Part shown: one piece after another, positions 52,281-61,408 of the stretch | How the letters are laid out: every line of letters begins with the position of its first letter | Position numbering within the stretch: the first letter of the stretch is position 1 | NCBI GenBank assembly: GCA_002482885.1 | Contig: DLGW01000005.1 | Coordinates: forward strand, 4,533-68,532 | Length of the DNA stretch: 64,000 nucleotides | Direction: 5' to 3' | From: Flavobacteriaceae bacterium UBA7684 | GTDB lineage: Bacteria > Bacteroidota > Bacteroidia > Flavobacteriales > Flavobacteriaceae | The notes under the pieces: model-generated | Told to the model about the DNA's origin: nothing | What the model saw: only the letters and a program-made list of their open reading frames with translations | Databases searched by the model: none | Program-made: the position numbers and the translations under genes

Positions 52281-52304
52281 CCACCTAAATCGGGTGGTTT
52301 TTTT
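52281..52304 (+). terminator. Terminator of the TlpA-like gene
   Basis: ccacc (52281-52285) pairs with ggtgg (52293-52297), and a T run follows. It lies 26 bases after the stop. Confidence 0.75.
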
Positions 52305-52390
52305 ATGCTTACAAATAAATCCCAATGTTAAGTTTTCATTCAATGTTACCAAATTGTTAAGTAAAAGTTTTTTTATCGTAAATTAAATTG

Positions 52391-52398
52391 TAGCTTTG
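52391..52398 (+). promoter_or_regulatory. -7 box of the MORN-type gene
   Basis: tagctttg fits TAnnTTTG, 33 bases before the ATG at 52432. The -33 region is T-rich without a TTG. Confidence 0.5.
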
Positions 52399-52431
52399 TT
52401 ATGTAATTATGAACAACTTAAACCTACGATT

Positions 52432-52776
52432 ATGAAAAAGATATTGATTTTAGGAGCATTGCTTATCTCAGGATTCACTTTTGCTCAAACTGCAAAGCCG
52501 TTTTTAGAGCAAGAAGGAGATTTAGTTAAAGCTACTTATTTCTATGAGAATGGTAAAGTGCAACAACAAGGTTATTTCAAAGACGGAAAGATTACCGGAC
52601 AATGGGTTGCTTATGATGAAAACGGTAACAAAAAATCAATTGGCGAATATACCAACGGAGAGAAAACCGGAAAATGGTTTTTTTGGAACAACAAATCATT
52701 AAGCGAAGTAGATTATGCTGACAGCCGTGTGGCTTCAGTGAAATCTTGGAAACAAGAAGCGATTGTTAATAAATAA
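52432..52776 (+). CDS. Small secreted MORN-repeat (YwqK-like) protein
   Basis: I start at 52432 (114 residues), where a signal peptide begins (MKKILILGALLISGFTFAQ); an earlier ATG at 52396 is in front of no coding-like sequence. The body has three MORN-type units ('YFYENGKVQQQGYFKDGKIT', 'WVAYDENGNKKSIGEYTNGE', 'WFFWNNKSLSEVDYADS'). Databases often label such proteins YwqK-type antitoxins, but no toxin is nearby and the exported location argues against it. Role unknown. Confidence 0.8.
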   Translation: MKKILILGALLISGFTFAQTAKPFLEQEGDLVKATYFYENGKVQQQGYFKDGKITGQWVAYDENGNKKSIGEYTNGEKTGKWFFWNNKSLSEVDYADSRVASVKSWKQEAIVNK

Positions 52777-52795
52777 AAGTTAATTATTTATATGA

Positions 52796-52827
52796 AAAAG
52801 GGAACTCAATTTGAGTTCCCTTTTTTT
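52796..52827. terminator. Bidirectional terminator between convergent genes
   Basis: aaaagggaactcaa and ttgagttccctttt form a perfect stem, with A and T tracts on both sides. It serves the MORN-type gene and the RND permease gene. Confidence 0.88.
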
Positions 52828-52844
52828 GTTTGCTTTCTATTGAA

Positions 52845-55800
52845 TTATGCTTCGATAGCTTTTCTTCTTTCTCTTCTTCCGCGTAACCAGTACTTAGTTC
52901 GTTTCACTAAGTAGAACATTACCGGAACCATAATTAAAGTCAATACCGTAGCATAAGTCAATCCGAAGATAATCGTCCAAGCCAATGGTCCCCAGAAAAT
53001 AACATTATCTCCACCCATATATAAGTGCGGATTCAAATCGGTAATCAATCCGAAAAAGTCAAAGTTCAATCCGATAGCCAAAGGAATTAATCCCAAAATG
53101 GCTGTTAATGCCGTTAATAATACCGGACGCAAACGGTTTTTCCCACTTTCTATAATGATCTCTTTGATTTCCTCAAGCGATAAATCATCATGACTTTCCA
53201 ATGCTTTGTCAGCTACTTTTTTGTCTAACAATAAGACGAAGAAGTCCATTAATACAATTCCGTTCTTCACCACAATTCCCGCCAAGGAAATAATTCCCAT
53301 CATCGTCATCAGAATTACGAAATCCATATTGGCAATAACATAACCATAGAAAACACCACTGAAACTAAGCAATACGGTGAATAAAATTACAATGGTTTTA
53401 GAAACCGAGTTAAACTGTAACACAATAATAATCGTAATTCCCGCCATGGCTAAGAACAACGCGTACATCAAGAAACTTTGGTTTTTGCCTTGCTCTTCTT
53501 GTACTCCGGAGAACGAATAAGTGATTCCTTTTGGCAATTCGTATCCTTTTAATTCAGTTTCAATCTGCTTGGTGATTTCATCAGCATTATAACCGGTCAA
53601 AACGTTAGAATAAATGGTCATGATACGTTTGTAACCTTTTCTTTTGATTTGGTTATACGTATAGGTTTTCTCTGTTTCAGATACTGCCGAAATAGGCACT
53701 TGAACGATTTGTCCATTGTTTTGATTTCTGAAAGTCAACGATTGGTTGAACAAAATATTCTCATTCTTACGTTGGTCTTCCTGCAATCTCACTACAATAT
53801 TATAGTCGTCATCACCTTCTTTATAAGTTGAAATTTCCTGACCATATAAAGAACGACGCAAATTAAATCCTAATTGTCCTGTAGTAACTCCGGCACTTCC
53901 TGCGTTTACACGATCTACGCTTACTTCTAGTTCCGGACTTTGTTTGTTGACATCAACGCTCAATTTTTCTATTCCCGGAATGTTTTTGCTGTTGATGTAA
54001 GCAATCATTTTGTCGGCTTGCGCAATCATTTCGTCATAATCAGAACCGGTTAATTGCACACTGATTGGATAACCGGCCGGCGGACCATTGGCATCTTTTT
54101 CAACAGTAACTATCGCTCCGGCTATGCCTTTTACTTTGCCGCGAATTTCTTCTAAAACGTCGGAAGTATTAATACCTTGACGGAATTTAAACTCCGAGAA
54201 GTTTACGGTAACTTTTCCTTTAAAAGGCGTTTCCGAAGCAGAACCTGCATCTACATTTGGATTTCCGGCACCAACACCAACTTGTGAAACGATACTTTCT
54301 GCCAAGAAGTTCTCGTTTGGATTTTTTTCATCAACATATTTACTTAAAATATTGATAACCTGTTTTTCAACAAACAAGGTTGCTTTATTGGTTTTCTCAA
54401 TATCGGTTCCCTGCGGATATTCGATATAGACAATCGCTTGATTCGGAATATTATCAGGGAAAAAGAGTACTTTTCTTGGGAAAACACCTAATAAGATGAA
54501 AGATAAAAACAACATTCCGATGATACTTCCAAGCGCAATCCAAGCATTTCTTCCCGTTAGGATTTTGGCCAAAAAGCGTTTGTACTTTTCTTCCATTCTT
54601 GGGAAAAAGTTATGCTGAAAATCTTGTGTCCATTGGTACAATTTCAATTTGTATAACCACATTAATCCTAATGAAATCAAAGCTAAGTGACCAATTCCTC
54701 TTCCTAATTTAGAATCGTATACATTGCCAAGAATCACAAAAATTACGGCTAGAATTCCGAAAATAATCGAATAAGTTTTAGCTGATTTGTTGGTTACATT
54801 GCGGTCTTCAATATCCATCGAACCACCGGTCATCGCCGCATTGACAATCATCGCTACGAATAACGAGGCACCTAATGTTACCGAAAGCGTTAATGGGAAA
54901 TAAATCATAAATTTACCCATTGTTCCAGGCCACAAAGCGAAAGGTAAAAACGCCATCAAGGTTGTTGCTGTGGAAGAAATTACCGGCCAAGCGATTTCAC
55001 CAATACCGATTTTCGAGGCTTGCACACGCGGCATGCCTTTTTTCATATTGGCAAACACGTTGTCAACTACCACAATTCCGTCATCCACCAACATTCCTAA
55101 TCCCATTACCAATCCGAACAATACCATCGTATTTAAGGTCATTCCGAAAGCGGATAATATGGTAAACGCCATTAACATTGACAATGGAATCGCAGCGCCT
55201 ACGAATAAGGAGTTACGCAATCCCATAGTAAACATCAACACAATCATTACCAAAACAATTCCGAAGATAATGTGGTTCGATAATTCATCTACTTGGTGTT
55301 CAACACGAGAAGATTGGTCGTTGGTTAAATCGATTTTTAAATCTTTTGGCAAATAATTTTCTTTTGCCAATTCGATTCTTTCTTTTACTTGTTCAATGGC
55401 TGAAATCATGTTTTGACCCGAACGTTTTTTGACGTTCAACATCACTACTTCTTTTCCTTTTTCACGAGCGTAAGTTGTTTTTTCTTTTTCTTTAAAACTT
55501 ACCTTAGCGATGTCTTTAAGATAAACGCTTCCGCCAAAAGATTTCACGATTACATTTTCTAATTCTTTCGGGTCTTTGATTTCTCCTACGATTCTGATGT
55601 TATTTCGAGAGCCTTGCGAAGTTAAATTTCCACCCGAAAGCGTCATGTTTTCGTATTTTACCGCGTTTTGAATGTCGTCAAACGAAACCTGAGCAGCAGT
55701 CATTTTGAAAATGTCAACAGCGATTTCAACTTCTTTGTCATCAACCCCAAGAATATCAACTTTCTTCACTTCGGCAATTTCTTCAATATCATCTTGAAGT

Positions 55801-56315
55801 TTTTCGCCGTATTTTTTAAGTTGTTGTGTGGTGTAATTTCCTTTTAAGTTGATGTTCAAAATCGGCACTTCTTCTGAAATGTTCAATTCGAAAACACTTG
55901 GCTCTACTTTACTTCCGTTGTCCAAGTTCGGCCAATCGGTATCAGCTTTTACGACATCGACTTTGTCTTTGATCTTGGTTTTGGCTTCTTCCAAACCAAC
56001 TTTATCACCAAATTCAACGATAATCATTCCGTAATCTTGGAACGAACTGGCGGTTATTTTTTCAATTCCACTAATGTTTTTGAATTCTTTCTCCAGTGGC
56101 TTGACAATTAATTTTTCAACGTCTTCTGCAGAATTCCCCGGGAAAACAGAAGAAACGTATATTTTATTTTCGATGATTTCAGGGAAATCTTCACGCGGCA
56201 TCGTTACGTAGGCGATCAAACCGGTAACAACAATCAAAAGGGTGAAGATGTAAACAGTGACTCTGTTGTCTACTGCCCAACTCGAAATGCCGAATTCTTT
56301 ATTTTGATGTGACAT
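52845..56315 (-). CDS. RND-family efflux permease (AcrB/HAE1 type)
   Basis: The 1156-residue inner-membrane transporter has two repeats of six membrane helices with large periplasmic loops. 'GMLVDDGIVVVDNVFANMKK' carries the Asp pair of the proton relay; 'VTMPREDFPEIIENKIYVSS' is the N-terminal porter start; the last helices end in a basic tail 'RGRRERRKAIEA'. An extra hydrophobic stretch at about 510-560 makes it longer than AcrB (1049 residues). It is the last gene of an operon with its adaptor and TolC-like channel. Substrates are unknown. Confidence 0.94.
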   Translation of the reverse strand: MSHQNKEFGISSWAVDNRVTVYIFTLLIVVTGLIAYVTMPREDFPEIIENKIYVSSVFPGNSAEDVEKLIVKPLEKEFKNISGIEKITASSFQDYGMIIVEFGDKVGLEEAKTKIKDKVDVVKADTDWPNLDNGSKVEPSVFELNISEEVPILNINLKGNYTTQQLKKYGEKLQDDIEEIAEVKKVDILGVDDKEVEIAVDIFKMTAAQVSFDDIQNAVKYENMTLSGGNLTSQGSRNNIRIVGEIKDPKELENVIVKSFGGSVYLKDIAKVSFKEKEKTTYAREKGKEVVMLNVKKRSGQNMISAIEQVKERIELAKENYLPKDLKIDLTNDQSSRVEHQVDELSNHIIFGIVLVMIVLMFTMGLRNSLFVGAAIPLSMLMAFTILSAFGMTLNTMVLFGLVMGLGMLVDDGIVVVDNVFANMKKGMPRVQASKIGIGEIAWPVISSTATTLMAFLPFALWPGTMGKFMIYFPLTLSVTLGASLFVAMIVNAAMTGGSMDIEDRNVTNKSAKTYSIIFGILAVIFVILGNVYDSKLGRGIGHLALISLGLMWLYKLKLYQWTQDFQHNFFPRMEEKYKRFLAKILTGRNAWIALGSIIGMLFLSFILLGVFPRKVLFFPDNIPNQAIVYIEYPQGTDIEKTNKATLFVEKQVINILSKYVDEKNPNENFLAESIVSQVGVGAGNPNVDAGSASETPFKGKVTVNFSEFKFRQGINTSDVLEEIRGKVKGIAGAIVTVEKDANGPPAGYPISVQLTGSDYDEMIAQADKMIAYINSKNIPGIEKLSVDVNKQSPELEVSVDRVNAGSAGVTTGQLGFNLRRSLYGQEISTYKEGDDDYNIVVRLQEDQRKNENILFNQSLTFRNQNNGQIVQVPISAVSETEKTYTYNQIKRKGYKRIMTIYSNVLTGYNADEITKQIETELKGYELPKGITYSFSGVQEEQGKNQSFLMYALFLAMAGITIIIVLQFNSVSKTIVILFTVLLSFSGVFYGYVIANMDFVILMTMMGIISLAGIVVKNGIVLMDFFVLLLDKKVADKALESHDDLSLEEIKEIIIESGKNRLRPVLLTALTAILGLIPLAIGLNFDFFGLITDLNPHLYMGGDNVIFWGPLAWTIIFGLTYATVLTLIMVPVMFYLVKRTKYWLRGRRERRKAIEA

Positions 56316-56331
56316 ATATTAGTTTTTAGTT

Positions 56332-56385
56332 GTCGGTTCTCCGTTATCGGTTGTCAAGATTAAACAGACAACCGATAACAGACAA
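56332..56385. repeat. Intercistronic inverted repeat of the gttgtcgg family
   Basis: gttatcggttgtc (56343-56355) pairs with gacaaccgataac (56367-56379); further gttgtc/gacaac copies flank the stem. The hairpin lies between the adaptor stop and the permease start. The same motif sits between nuoF and nuoG. Confidence 0.7.
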
Positions 56386-56391
56386 CGGTTT

Positions 56392-57531
56392 TTAGAAATT
56401 AAGTTTCATTCCTTCAGAAATATTGTTCACGCCTTCGGTTACAATAATGTCATTAGCAGCTAAACCACTTAGGATTTCGGTAACATTGTTTGATGATTTT
56501 CCAACGGTTACGATTACTTTTTTAGCCGTTCCTGTTTTTCCATTGCTTCCTTCAACAGTGTAAATGAATTTATTTCCTTCACCATCTTCTTGAATTACAT
56601 TGGTTGGAACAACGATTGCATCTTTGCTTACGTAATCCGTGATTTTAAGTTTGGCCACTTGGTTTGGACGTAATAAGTTGTCCGGATTTGGAACACTCAC
56701 TTCAATACCAAAACTTCTGTTGCTTGGATTGATGAAATTACCTATTTGGCGTACTTTTCCTTTGTAAGTTTTATTCAAAGAAGTTAAATAAACATCAACT
56801 AAAGTGCCTACTTTTAATTTTCCGATATACGTTTCAGGAATGGTTGTCGACACAAACATGTTGTTTAAGTTAACAATTCGCATTAAGCCTTGAGCGCTTG
56901 GTGCAACTACTTGCCCTTTTTCAACAAAAACTTCATCGATAGTTCCGGTGAAAGGTGCACGGATTACGGTTTTAGATAATTGTGCCTTGATTTGAGCTAC
57001 ACTTTTTTGAGCAGAAATCATTTGTGTTTGCGCTTGTAAATATTGAATTTCAGAACCAATTTTTTTGTCCCAAAGATTTTTTTGTCTTTCGTAAGTAGTT
57101 TTGGCCAAATTGTATTGGTTTTCGGCACTAGCCAATTGTTGACTGATTCCGCCATCGTCAACACGACCTAGGATTTGACCTTTAGAAACTTTTTGTCCGG
57201 CGATAACCGTTAAAGATGTCAAAGTACCACTGAATTCCGGTTGAACTAAAATATTTTCTTTAGTATCAACACTTCCTTGAATGTCAAGATAATGATTGAA
57301 AATAGTGTCTTTTACAGTCAATACTGAAACCAACGCTTCTTCTTTTTTCACATCTAAAGTCGCCAACGCTTCTTCGATTTTAGCAATTTCTCCTTGCAAT
57401 GCAGTTTTCTTGGCTTGCAATGCGGTTACGTTTTTGGTTTTAATCAGTTGGTCAACCGACTCAGCGTTTTCTTTGTTTCCGCAAGCGTAAAGTACTACGG
57501 CTAAAAGGGAAAGTATAATTGTCTTCTTCAT
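56392..57531 (-). CDS. RND efflux membrane-fusion (HlyD/AcrA-type) lipoprotein
   Basis: From the ATG at 57531 the protein has 379 residues with a lipobox ending at Cys17 ('LLAVVLYACGNKEN'). A coiled coil (about 25-60), lipoyl-like halves ('ILVQPEFSGTLTSLTVIAGQ' and 'VIRAPFTGTIDEVFVEKGQV'), and the beta-barrel and membrane-proximal domains follow. It links the permease to the TolC-like channel. It starts 10 bases after the tolC-like stop. Confidence 0.93.
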   Translation of the reverse strand: MKKTIILSLLAVVLYACGNKENAESVDQLIKTKNVTALQAKKTALQGEIAKIEEALATLDVKKEEALVSVLTVKDTIFNHYLDIQGSVDTKENILVQPEFSGTLTSLTVIAGQKVSKGQILGRVDDGGISQQLASAENQYNLAKTTYERQKNLWDKKIGSEIQYLQAQTQMISAQKSVAQIKAQLSKTVIRAPFTGTIDEVFVEKGQVVAPSAQGLMRIVNLNNMFVSTTIPETYIGKLKVGTLVDVYLTSLNKTYKGKVRQIGNFINPSNRSFGIEVSVPNPDNLLRPNQVAKLKITDYVSKDAIVVPTNVIQEDGEGNKFIYTVEGSNGKTGTAKKVIVTVGKSSNNVTEILSGLAANDIIVTEGVNNISEGMKLNF

Positions 57532-57541
57532 TATATATAGA

Positions 57542-58876
57542 TTAGTTTTTGTTGATAATTTTTTCAAGAGTTGCTTTTTTATTGATGATGTTTACCATGG
57601 ATTGCAGGTAGTTTTGTTGTGCTGTGTACAATTGTCTTTGTGCTTCACTGAAGTCAAAACTGGAAGACAAACCTTCGGTAAATTTGATTTGTTGTTTTCT
57701 TTCGATGCGTTCAGACAAATTCAAATTGCTTTTGGAAGTAGCGTATTCTTCAATACTGAATTCGTATTCGCTTTTGGCTTTTTCGTACTCTAATTTCAAT
57801 CGCTGTTCTGTAGCAGAAAGTTGGGTTTTGGCTTGGTCTAAAGCAATTTTGGCTTGCTGCGTTTTGGCACTTCTTCCCAAACTACTAAAGATAGGCACAT
57901 TTAAACTTACGCCAAGATTTGAGTAGTTCAGCCATTTTTGGTCTTTTTGAAAAAAGGCAAACTGGTCATTAAAAGCATTGTATCCAAAGTTTACATTGGC
58001 AGACAACGTAGGCAATGCTTTGCTTCTTTGTAATTTTAATTCTAAACTTCTTTGTTCTTGAAAATTAGTGGCCATTTGGTAATCAATATTGTTGGTTACA
58101 GCAAAATCGCCTTGTCCAAAAGCCAAATCTAAATTGGTTGTAGTCAGATTGTCCAATTTATCCGTCAGTTTCAATTCGGCATTAATATCTATTCCTAAGG
58201 TGAATTTCAACATTTTATAAGCCACATCCAATAATCTTTGAGTATTGTTCAAGTTGCTGTTAATCGAAGACAAAGTAATTTGCAATTGCTCTACATTTTC
58301 TTCTTCAATCAATCCGTTTTTAAACGTTTCTTCAGTATCCGTTAAGGTTTTAGATAAAGTCGCTTTGTTTTTTTCAAGTATAGCGATACTTTCCTCTGCC
58401 AATAATACGTTGCCATAGGCATTTACAACCATTTCTCTGATTTCAGTACTGGTTTTTTGTTTGGCATTTTCATAGTATTTCAAATACGTTTTGGATGCCT
58501 GAAGTGCTACAATATAAGAACCATCAAAAATTAACTGGCTCAAATTGGCGCGAGCCGTCATATTGTGTTTAGTTCCAAAAGCCACTGTGGCAAATTCGCC
58601 CGGATTTCCACCAAAAAATTCAGCAGGAACGACAGACTTTTGCAATTCGAAATTGTTTTGATAGTCTAAACCTGCATTGATTTGCGGTAAACCTGCCGCT
58701 GTCGTTTCCCATTTCTTTTGCTTAGCTGCGTCAATGTCTCTGCCGGCATTGATAGCCGAATAGTTGTTTTGAATGGCATGGTCAATGGCTTGTTGCAGAC
58801 TAAATGAGTAGTTTTGTTCTTGGGCTTGTAAGCTGCTTACAAACAAGAGTAAAGTTAGTAATAAGTTGTTTTTCAT
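57542..58876 (-). CDS. TolC-family outer-membrane efflux protein
   Basis: The 444-residue protein has a signal peptide (MKNNLLLTLLLFVSSLQA) and two repeats of the OEP domain, with long helices and 'SLQQAIDHAIQNNYSAINAG' at the start. The second repeat contains 'LGVSLNVPIFSSLGRSAKTQQ'. It forms the outer-membrane exit duct of the RND system. It begins 10 bases after the tetR-like stop. Confidence 0.94.
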   Translation of the reverse strand: MKNNLLLTLLLFVSSLQAQEQNYSFSLQQAIDHAIQNNYSAINAGRDIDAAKQKKWETTAAGLPQINAGLDYQNNFELQKSVVPAEFFGGNPGEFATVAFGTKHNMTARANLSQLIFDGSYIVALQASKTYLKYYENAKQKTSTEIREMVVNAYGNVLLAEESIAILEKNKATLSKTLTDTEETFKNGLIEEENVEQLQITLSSINSNLNNTQRLLDVAYKMLKFTLGIDINAELKLTDKLDNLTTTNLDLAFGQGDFAVTNNIDYQMATNFQEQRSLELKLQRSKALPTLSANVNFGYNAFNDQFAFFQKDQKWLNYSNLGVSLNVPIFSSLGRSAKTQQAKIALDQAKTQLSATEQRLKLEYEKAKSEYEFSIEEYATSKSNLNLSERIERKQQIKFTEGLSSSFDFSEAQRQLYTAQQNYLQSMVNIINKKATLEKIINKN

Positions 58877-58886
58877 AGATTGATGA

Positions 58887-59480
58887 TTATATAAGTGATT
58901 TTAAGTGTTTTTCAAGTTCAGTAATTCCTTCAGCAGTAGCAATAGCTCGGGTATGGTATTCCAATGCTTTGGCTTCTAATTCATAGGCTTCTTTTTCCAA
59001 CATGGTGTTTTCGTTGATGGAAAAAATAAGAGTGTAATAAAATTTAACAGCTGCTTCAATATCAGTTTCTTTACGATACAAACCTTCTTTAATTCCTTTT
59101 TCGATGTTTTGGCGAAACATTTGGCTACAATCTTCAATTTCGTTACACATCATTTTTTCATAAATTTCCGGATAATGCTTTTTGAGTTGATAAGCCGGAG
59201 ATTGATCAAACGACTGAAACATCTCTTTGAACATTTCCCTTATTTGAAAATTTTCGGCTATTGCATTGTGGTTCTGAGCAACTACATTATCCATTAGGGT
59301 GTGAATTTTTTGATGTACTACTTCAGTGCCTTCTTCAATTAGTTTCTCTTTATTGCTGAAATATTTGTAAATGGTCTTTTTTGAAATGCACATTTCACAC
59401 GCAATATCATCCATGGTGACGCTCTTGAAACCGAGTTTCAAAAACATATCTGTAGCTTTTTTGATGATTTTATCTTTCAT
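58887..59480 (-). CDS. TetR/AcrR-family regulator of the efflux operon
   Basis: I start at the ATG at 59480 (197 residues); the earlier ATG at 59543 would lie upstream of the promoter. The N-terminal HTH ('ATDMFLKLGFKSVTMDDIAC' then 'MCISKKTIYKYFSNKEKLI') is typical of TetR; the C-terminal ligand domain is variable. It is the first gene of the efflux operon. The inverted repeat over the promoter is the likely operator, so it would repress itself and the pump until a ligand binds. Confidence 0.92.
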   Translation of the reverse strand: MKDKIIKKATDMFLKLGFKSVTMDDIACEMCISKKTIYKYFSNKEKLIEEGTEVVHQKIHTLMDNVVAQNHNAIAENFQIREMFKEMFQSFDQSPAYQLKKHYPEIYEKMMCNEIEDCSQMFRQNIEKGIKEGLYRKETDIEAAVKFYYTLIFSINENTMLEKEAYELEAKALEYHTRAIATAEGITELEKHLKSLI

Positions 59481-59501
59481 GATAATGTTAAAATTATGGG
59501 G

Positions 59502-59541
59502 CAAAAGTAAAACGGAAACTTTAAACACTAAAATAGTTTCC
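59502..59541 (-). promoter_or_regulatory. Promoter and probable TetR operator of the efflux operon
   Basis: On the minus strand TACTTTTG (59502-59509) is a -7 box, with TTA 19 bases upstream in place of TTG. ggaaact (59514-59520) and agtttcc (59535-59541) form an inverted repeat with a 14-base spacer that covers the region between the -33 and -7 elements. That is where a TetR repressor would block RNA polymerase. Confidence 0.65.
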
Positions 59542-59630
59542 ATAGTATTAACGTAAATTTAACATTAGAGAAAAAAGCACACTTTTGTAATGCGGTGGGA
59601 ATAACCTAAATTAGCCAAAAATATTTTTTC

Positions 59631-60605
59631 ATGCGCGCCATCTCCGAATACCAAGACATAATAATTGCCCATTTTAATACGTTGACTCTCGAAAAAGAGC
59701 CCAATAATTTATACGAGCCGATTCGTTATATCCTTTCATTGGGTGGAAAAAGATTGCGTCCTATTTTAACTTTAATGGCAGCGGAAGTGTTTGATGTTGA
59801 TTGTCAAAAGGCCATACAAGCTGCTACAGCTGTTGAGGTTTTTCATAATTTTTCCCTGATTCATGATGATATTATGGATGATGCGCCTTTGCGAAGAGGA
59901 AACGAAACTGTGCATGAAAAATGGAACCTCAATACCGGAATACTTTCCGGTGATGCGATGTTGATTTTAGCTTACCAATTTTTTGAAACTTATGAGCCGA
60001 ATGTTTTTAGAGATTTGGCCAAATTATTCAGCAAAACCGCATTGGAAGTTTGTGAAGGACAACAATACGATGTCGATTTTGAAACCCGTGACGATGTGAC
60101 GATTCCCGAATATTTAAAAATGATTGAATACAAAACGGCAGTTTTGGTTGGTGCAGCTATGAAAATGGGCGCAATAGTAGCCGAAACTTCCACAGAAAAT
60201 GCTAAAGCGATTTATGATTTCGGTTTGAATTTAGGAATTGCATTCCAATTGCAAGATGATTACTTAGACGCGTTTGGTGATCCGGAAACTTTTGGCAAAC
60301 AAGTTGGTGGTGATATTATCGAGAATAAAAAAACCTATTTATACCTAAAAGCTTTGGAATATTCAAAAGCGGAAGAAAAAGAGCAATTGTTGCATTTGTT
60401 CTCCATTCAGCCAAACGATAATTCTGATAAAATCGATTCAGTAAAACAGATTTTCAACCAAACCGGAGCAAGTGATGCGACGCAAAGTGCTATACAAGAT
60501 TATACTTTAAGAGCTTTTGCAACTTTAGAAAAGATGAATATCAGCGAAGACAAAAAGGCTGTTTTGAGAGCTTTTGGAGATAAATTAATGAGTAGAAACG
60601 TTTAG
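59631..60605 (+). CDS. Trans-polyprenyl diphosphate synthase
   Basis: The 324-residue enzyme has 'GGKRLRPILTLMAAEVF', the first Asp-rich motif 'HDDIMDDAPLRRG' (Asp79, Asp80, Asp83) and the second 'FQLQDDYLDAFGD' (about 206-218). It condenses isopentenyl diphosphate into a longer prenyl chain. The product length cannot be read from sequence; a menaquinone side-chain precursor is a fair guess, as complex I in this group uses menaquinone. It is followed after 66 bases by a small gene. Confidence 0.93.
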   Translation: MRAISEYQDIIIAHFNTLTLEKEPNNLYEPIRYILSLGGKRLRPILTLMAAEVFDVDCQKAIQAATAVEVFHNFSLIHDDIMDDAPLRRGNETVHEKWNLNTGILSGDAMLILAYQFFETYEPNVFRDLAKLFSKTALEVCEGQQYDVDFETRDDVTIPEYLKMIEYKTAVLVGAAMKMGAIVAETSTENAKAIYDFGLNLGIAFQLQDDYLDAFGDPETFGKQVGGDIIENKKTYLYLKALEYSKAEEKEQLLHLFSIQPNDNSDKIDSVKQIFNQTGASDATQSAIQDYTLRAFATLEKMNISEDKKAVLRAFGDKLMSRNV

Positions 60606-60671
60606 AAAAGTGTTCAGTATTCAGTTTGAAATCTACAATTAGAAATCGTTAACCTTAAATCTTACCTCAAT

Positions 60672-61022
60672 TTGTTTGTTGCGCCTATAAATACTGACCA
60701 ACTACTCTCGGAAGCCGAGAAGGAAAACTTGTACTCAAAGCTCATTGAGCAAATCAACAAGGACTTTAATTTTGCCAATGAACCGATTGACTTTCCGCAA
60801 AGTACTTCGCCCTACGAACTAAAAGTGCAATTACACGAGAAAATCTATCGCTTGATTCAGTACAAATTTGCCGAATATTTAAATCTGCTTTATATTATTG
60901 ATGTTCCTGAAGAAACGGTAAAACAACTCGATGGTTCCGATTTGGCGGAACTTTCGGAACAAGTTTCTTTCTTAATTTTAAAAAGAGAATGGATGAAGGT
61001 TTGGTTCAGGAATAAGTATTAA
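60672..61022 (+). CDS. Conserved-looking small cytoplasmic protein, TTG start
   Basis: The only reasonable start is TTG at 60672 (116 residues beginning 'FVAPINTDQLLSEAEKEN' after Met). The protein is helical and acidic, with no membrane or signal segment, and ends 'LKREWMKVWFRNKY'. No family is recognised. It is likely co-transcribed with the prenyl synthase gene. Its stop overlaps that of the convergent next gene by four bases. Confidence 0.65.
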   Translation: MFVAPINTDQLLSEAEKENLYSKLIEQINKDFNFANEPIDFPQSTSPYELKVQLHEKIYRLIQYKFAEYLNLLYIIDVPEETVKQLDGSDLAELSEQVSFLILKREWMKVWFRNKY

Positions 61023-61408
61023 ATTTTCTCGAAAAATAAGTTTAAAATCCCGCTGACGATACCACTTCCCAAATCGGAAACCCCATTCGGATTAAAGGAA
61101 TCTATCTTAGTACCATCAAAATTATAAATTGGAAACGACTTGTAATTGCTCAAGTAATATTGGTTACTAACATTGACATAATGATCATTCATTTGTGTCG
61201 TCGGATTGTAAACAGTTAGGAAATACTTATCTGCATAACTTTTTTTGTCCGAAAGATTTAAATTGAAAGAAATGTCCTTTAGGCTAAAACTGGGTTTGTT
61301 AGCAGAAAATTGACTGTTGGTTTTGCCCAATATCAATGAAACAGGATTCTGCGAAAATCCTATAAATCCAAAGAACAAAAACGATAAACAAAATATCTTT
61401 TTCATCAC
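61019..61408 (-). CDS. Small secreted protein of unknown function
   Basis: The 129-residue protein has a signal peptide (MMKKIFCLSFLFFGFIGFSQ) and a beta-rich body with 'YFLTVYNPTTQMNDHYVNVS' and a Gly-rich hydrophobic end ('GSGIVSGILNLFFEKI'). No family is recognised. It lies directly after the outer-membrane protein gene, with no gap between stop and start, and is probably in the same operon. Confidence 0.65.
   Translation of the reverse strand: MMKKIFCLSFLFFGFIGFSQNPVSLILGKTNSQFSANKPSFSLKDISFNLNLSDKKSYADKYFLTVYNPTTQMNDHYVNVSNQYYLSNYKSFPIYNFDGTKIDSFNPNGVSDLGSGIVSGILNLFFEKI

Noticed and set aside
52432..52776. YwqK-type antitoxin
   Set aside because: The protein has a signal peptide and no toxin partner; the label would come only from its MORN repeats.
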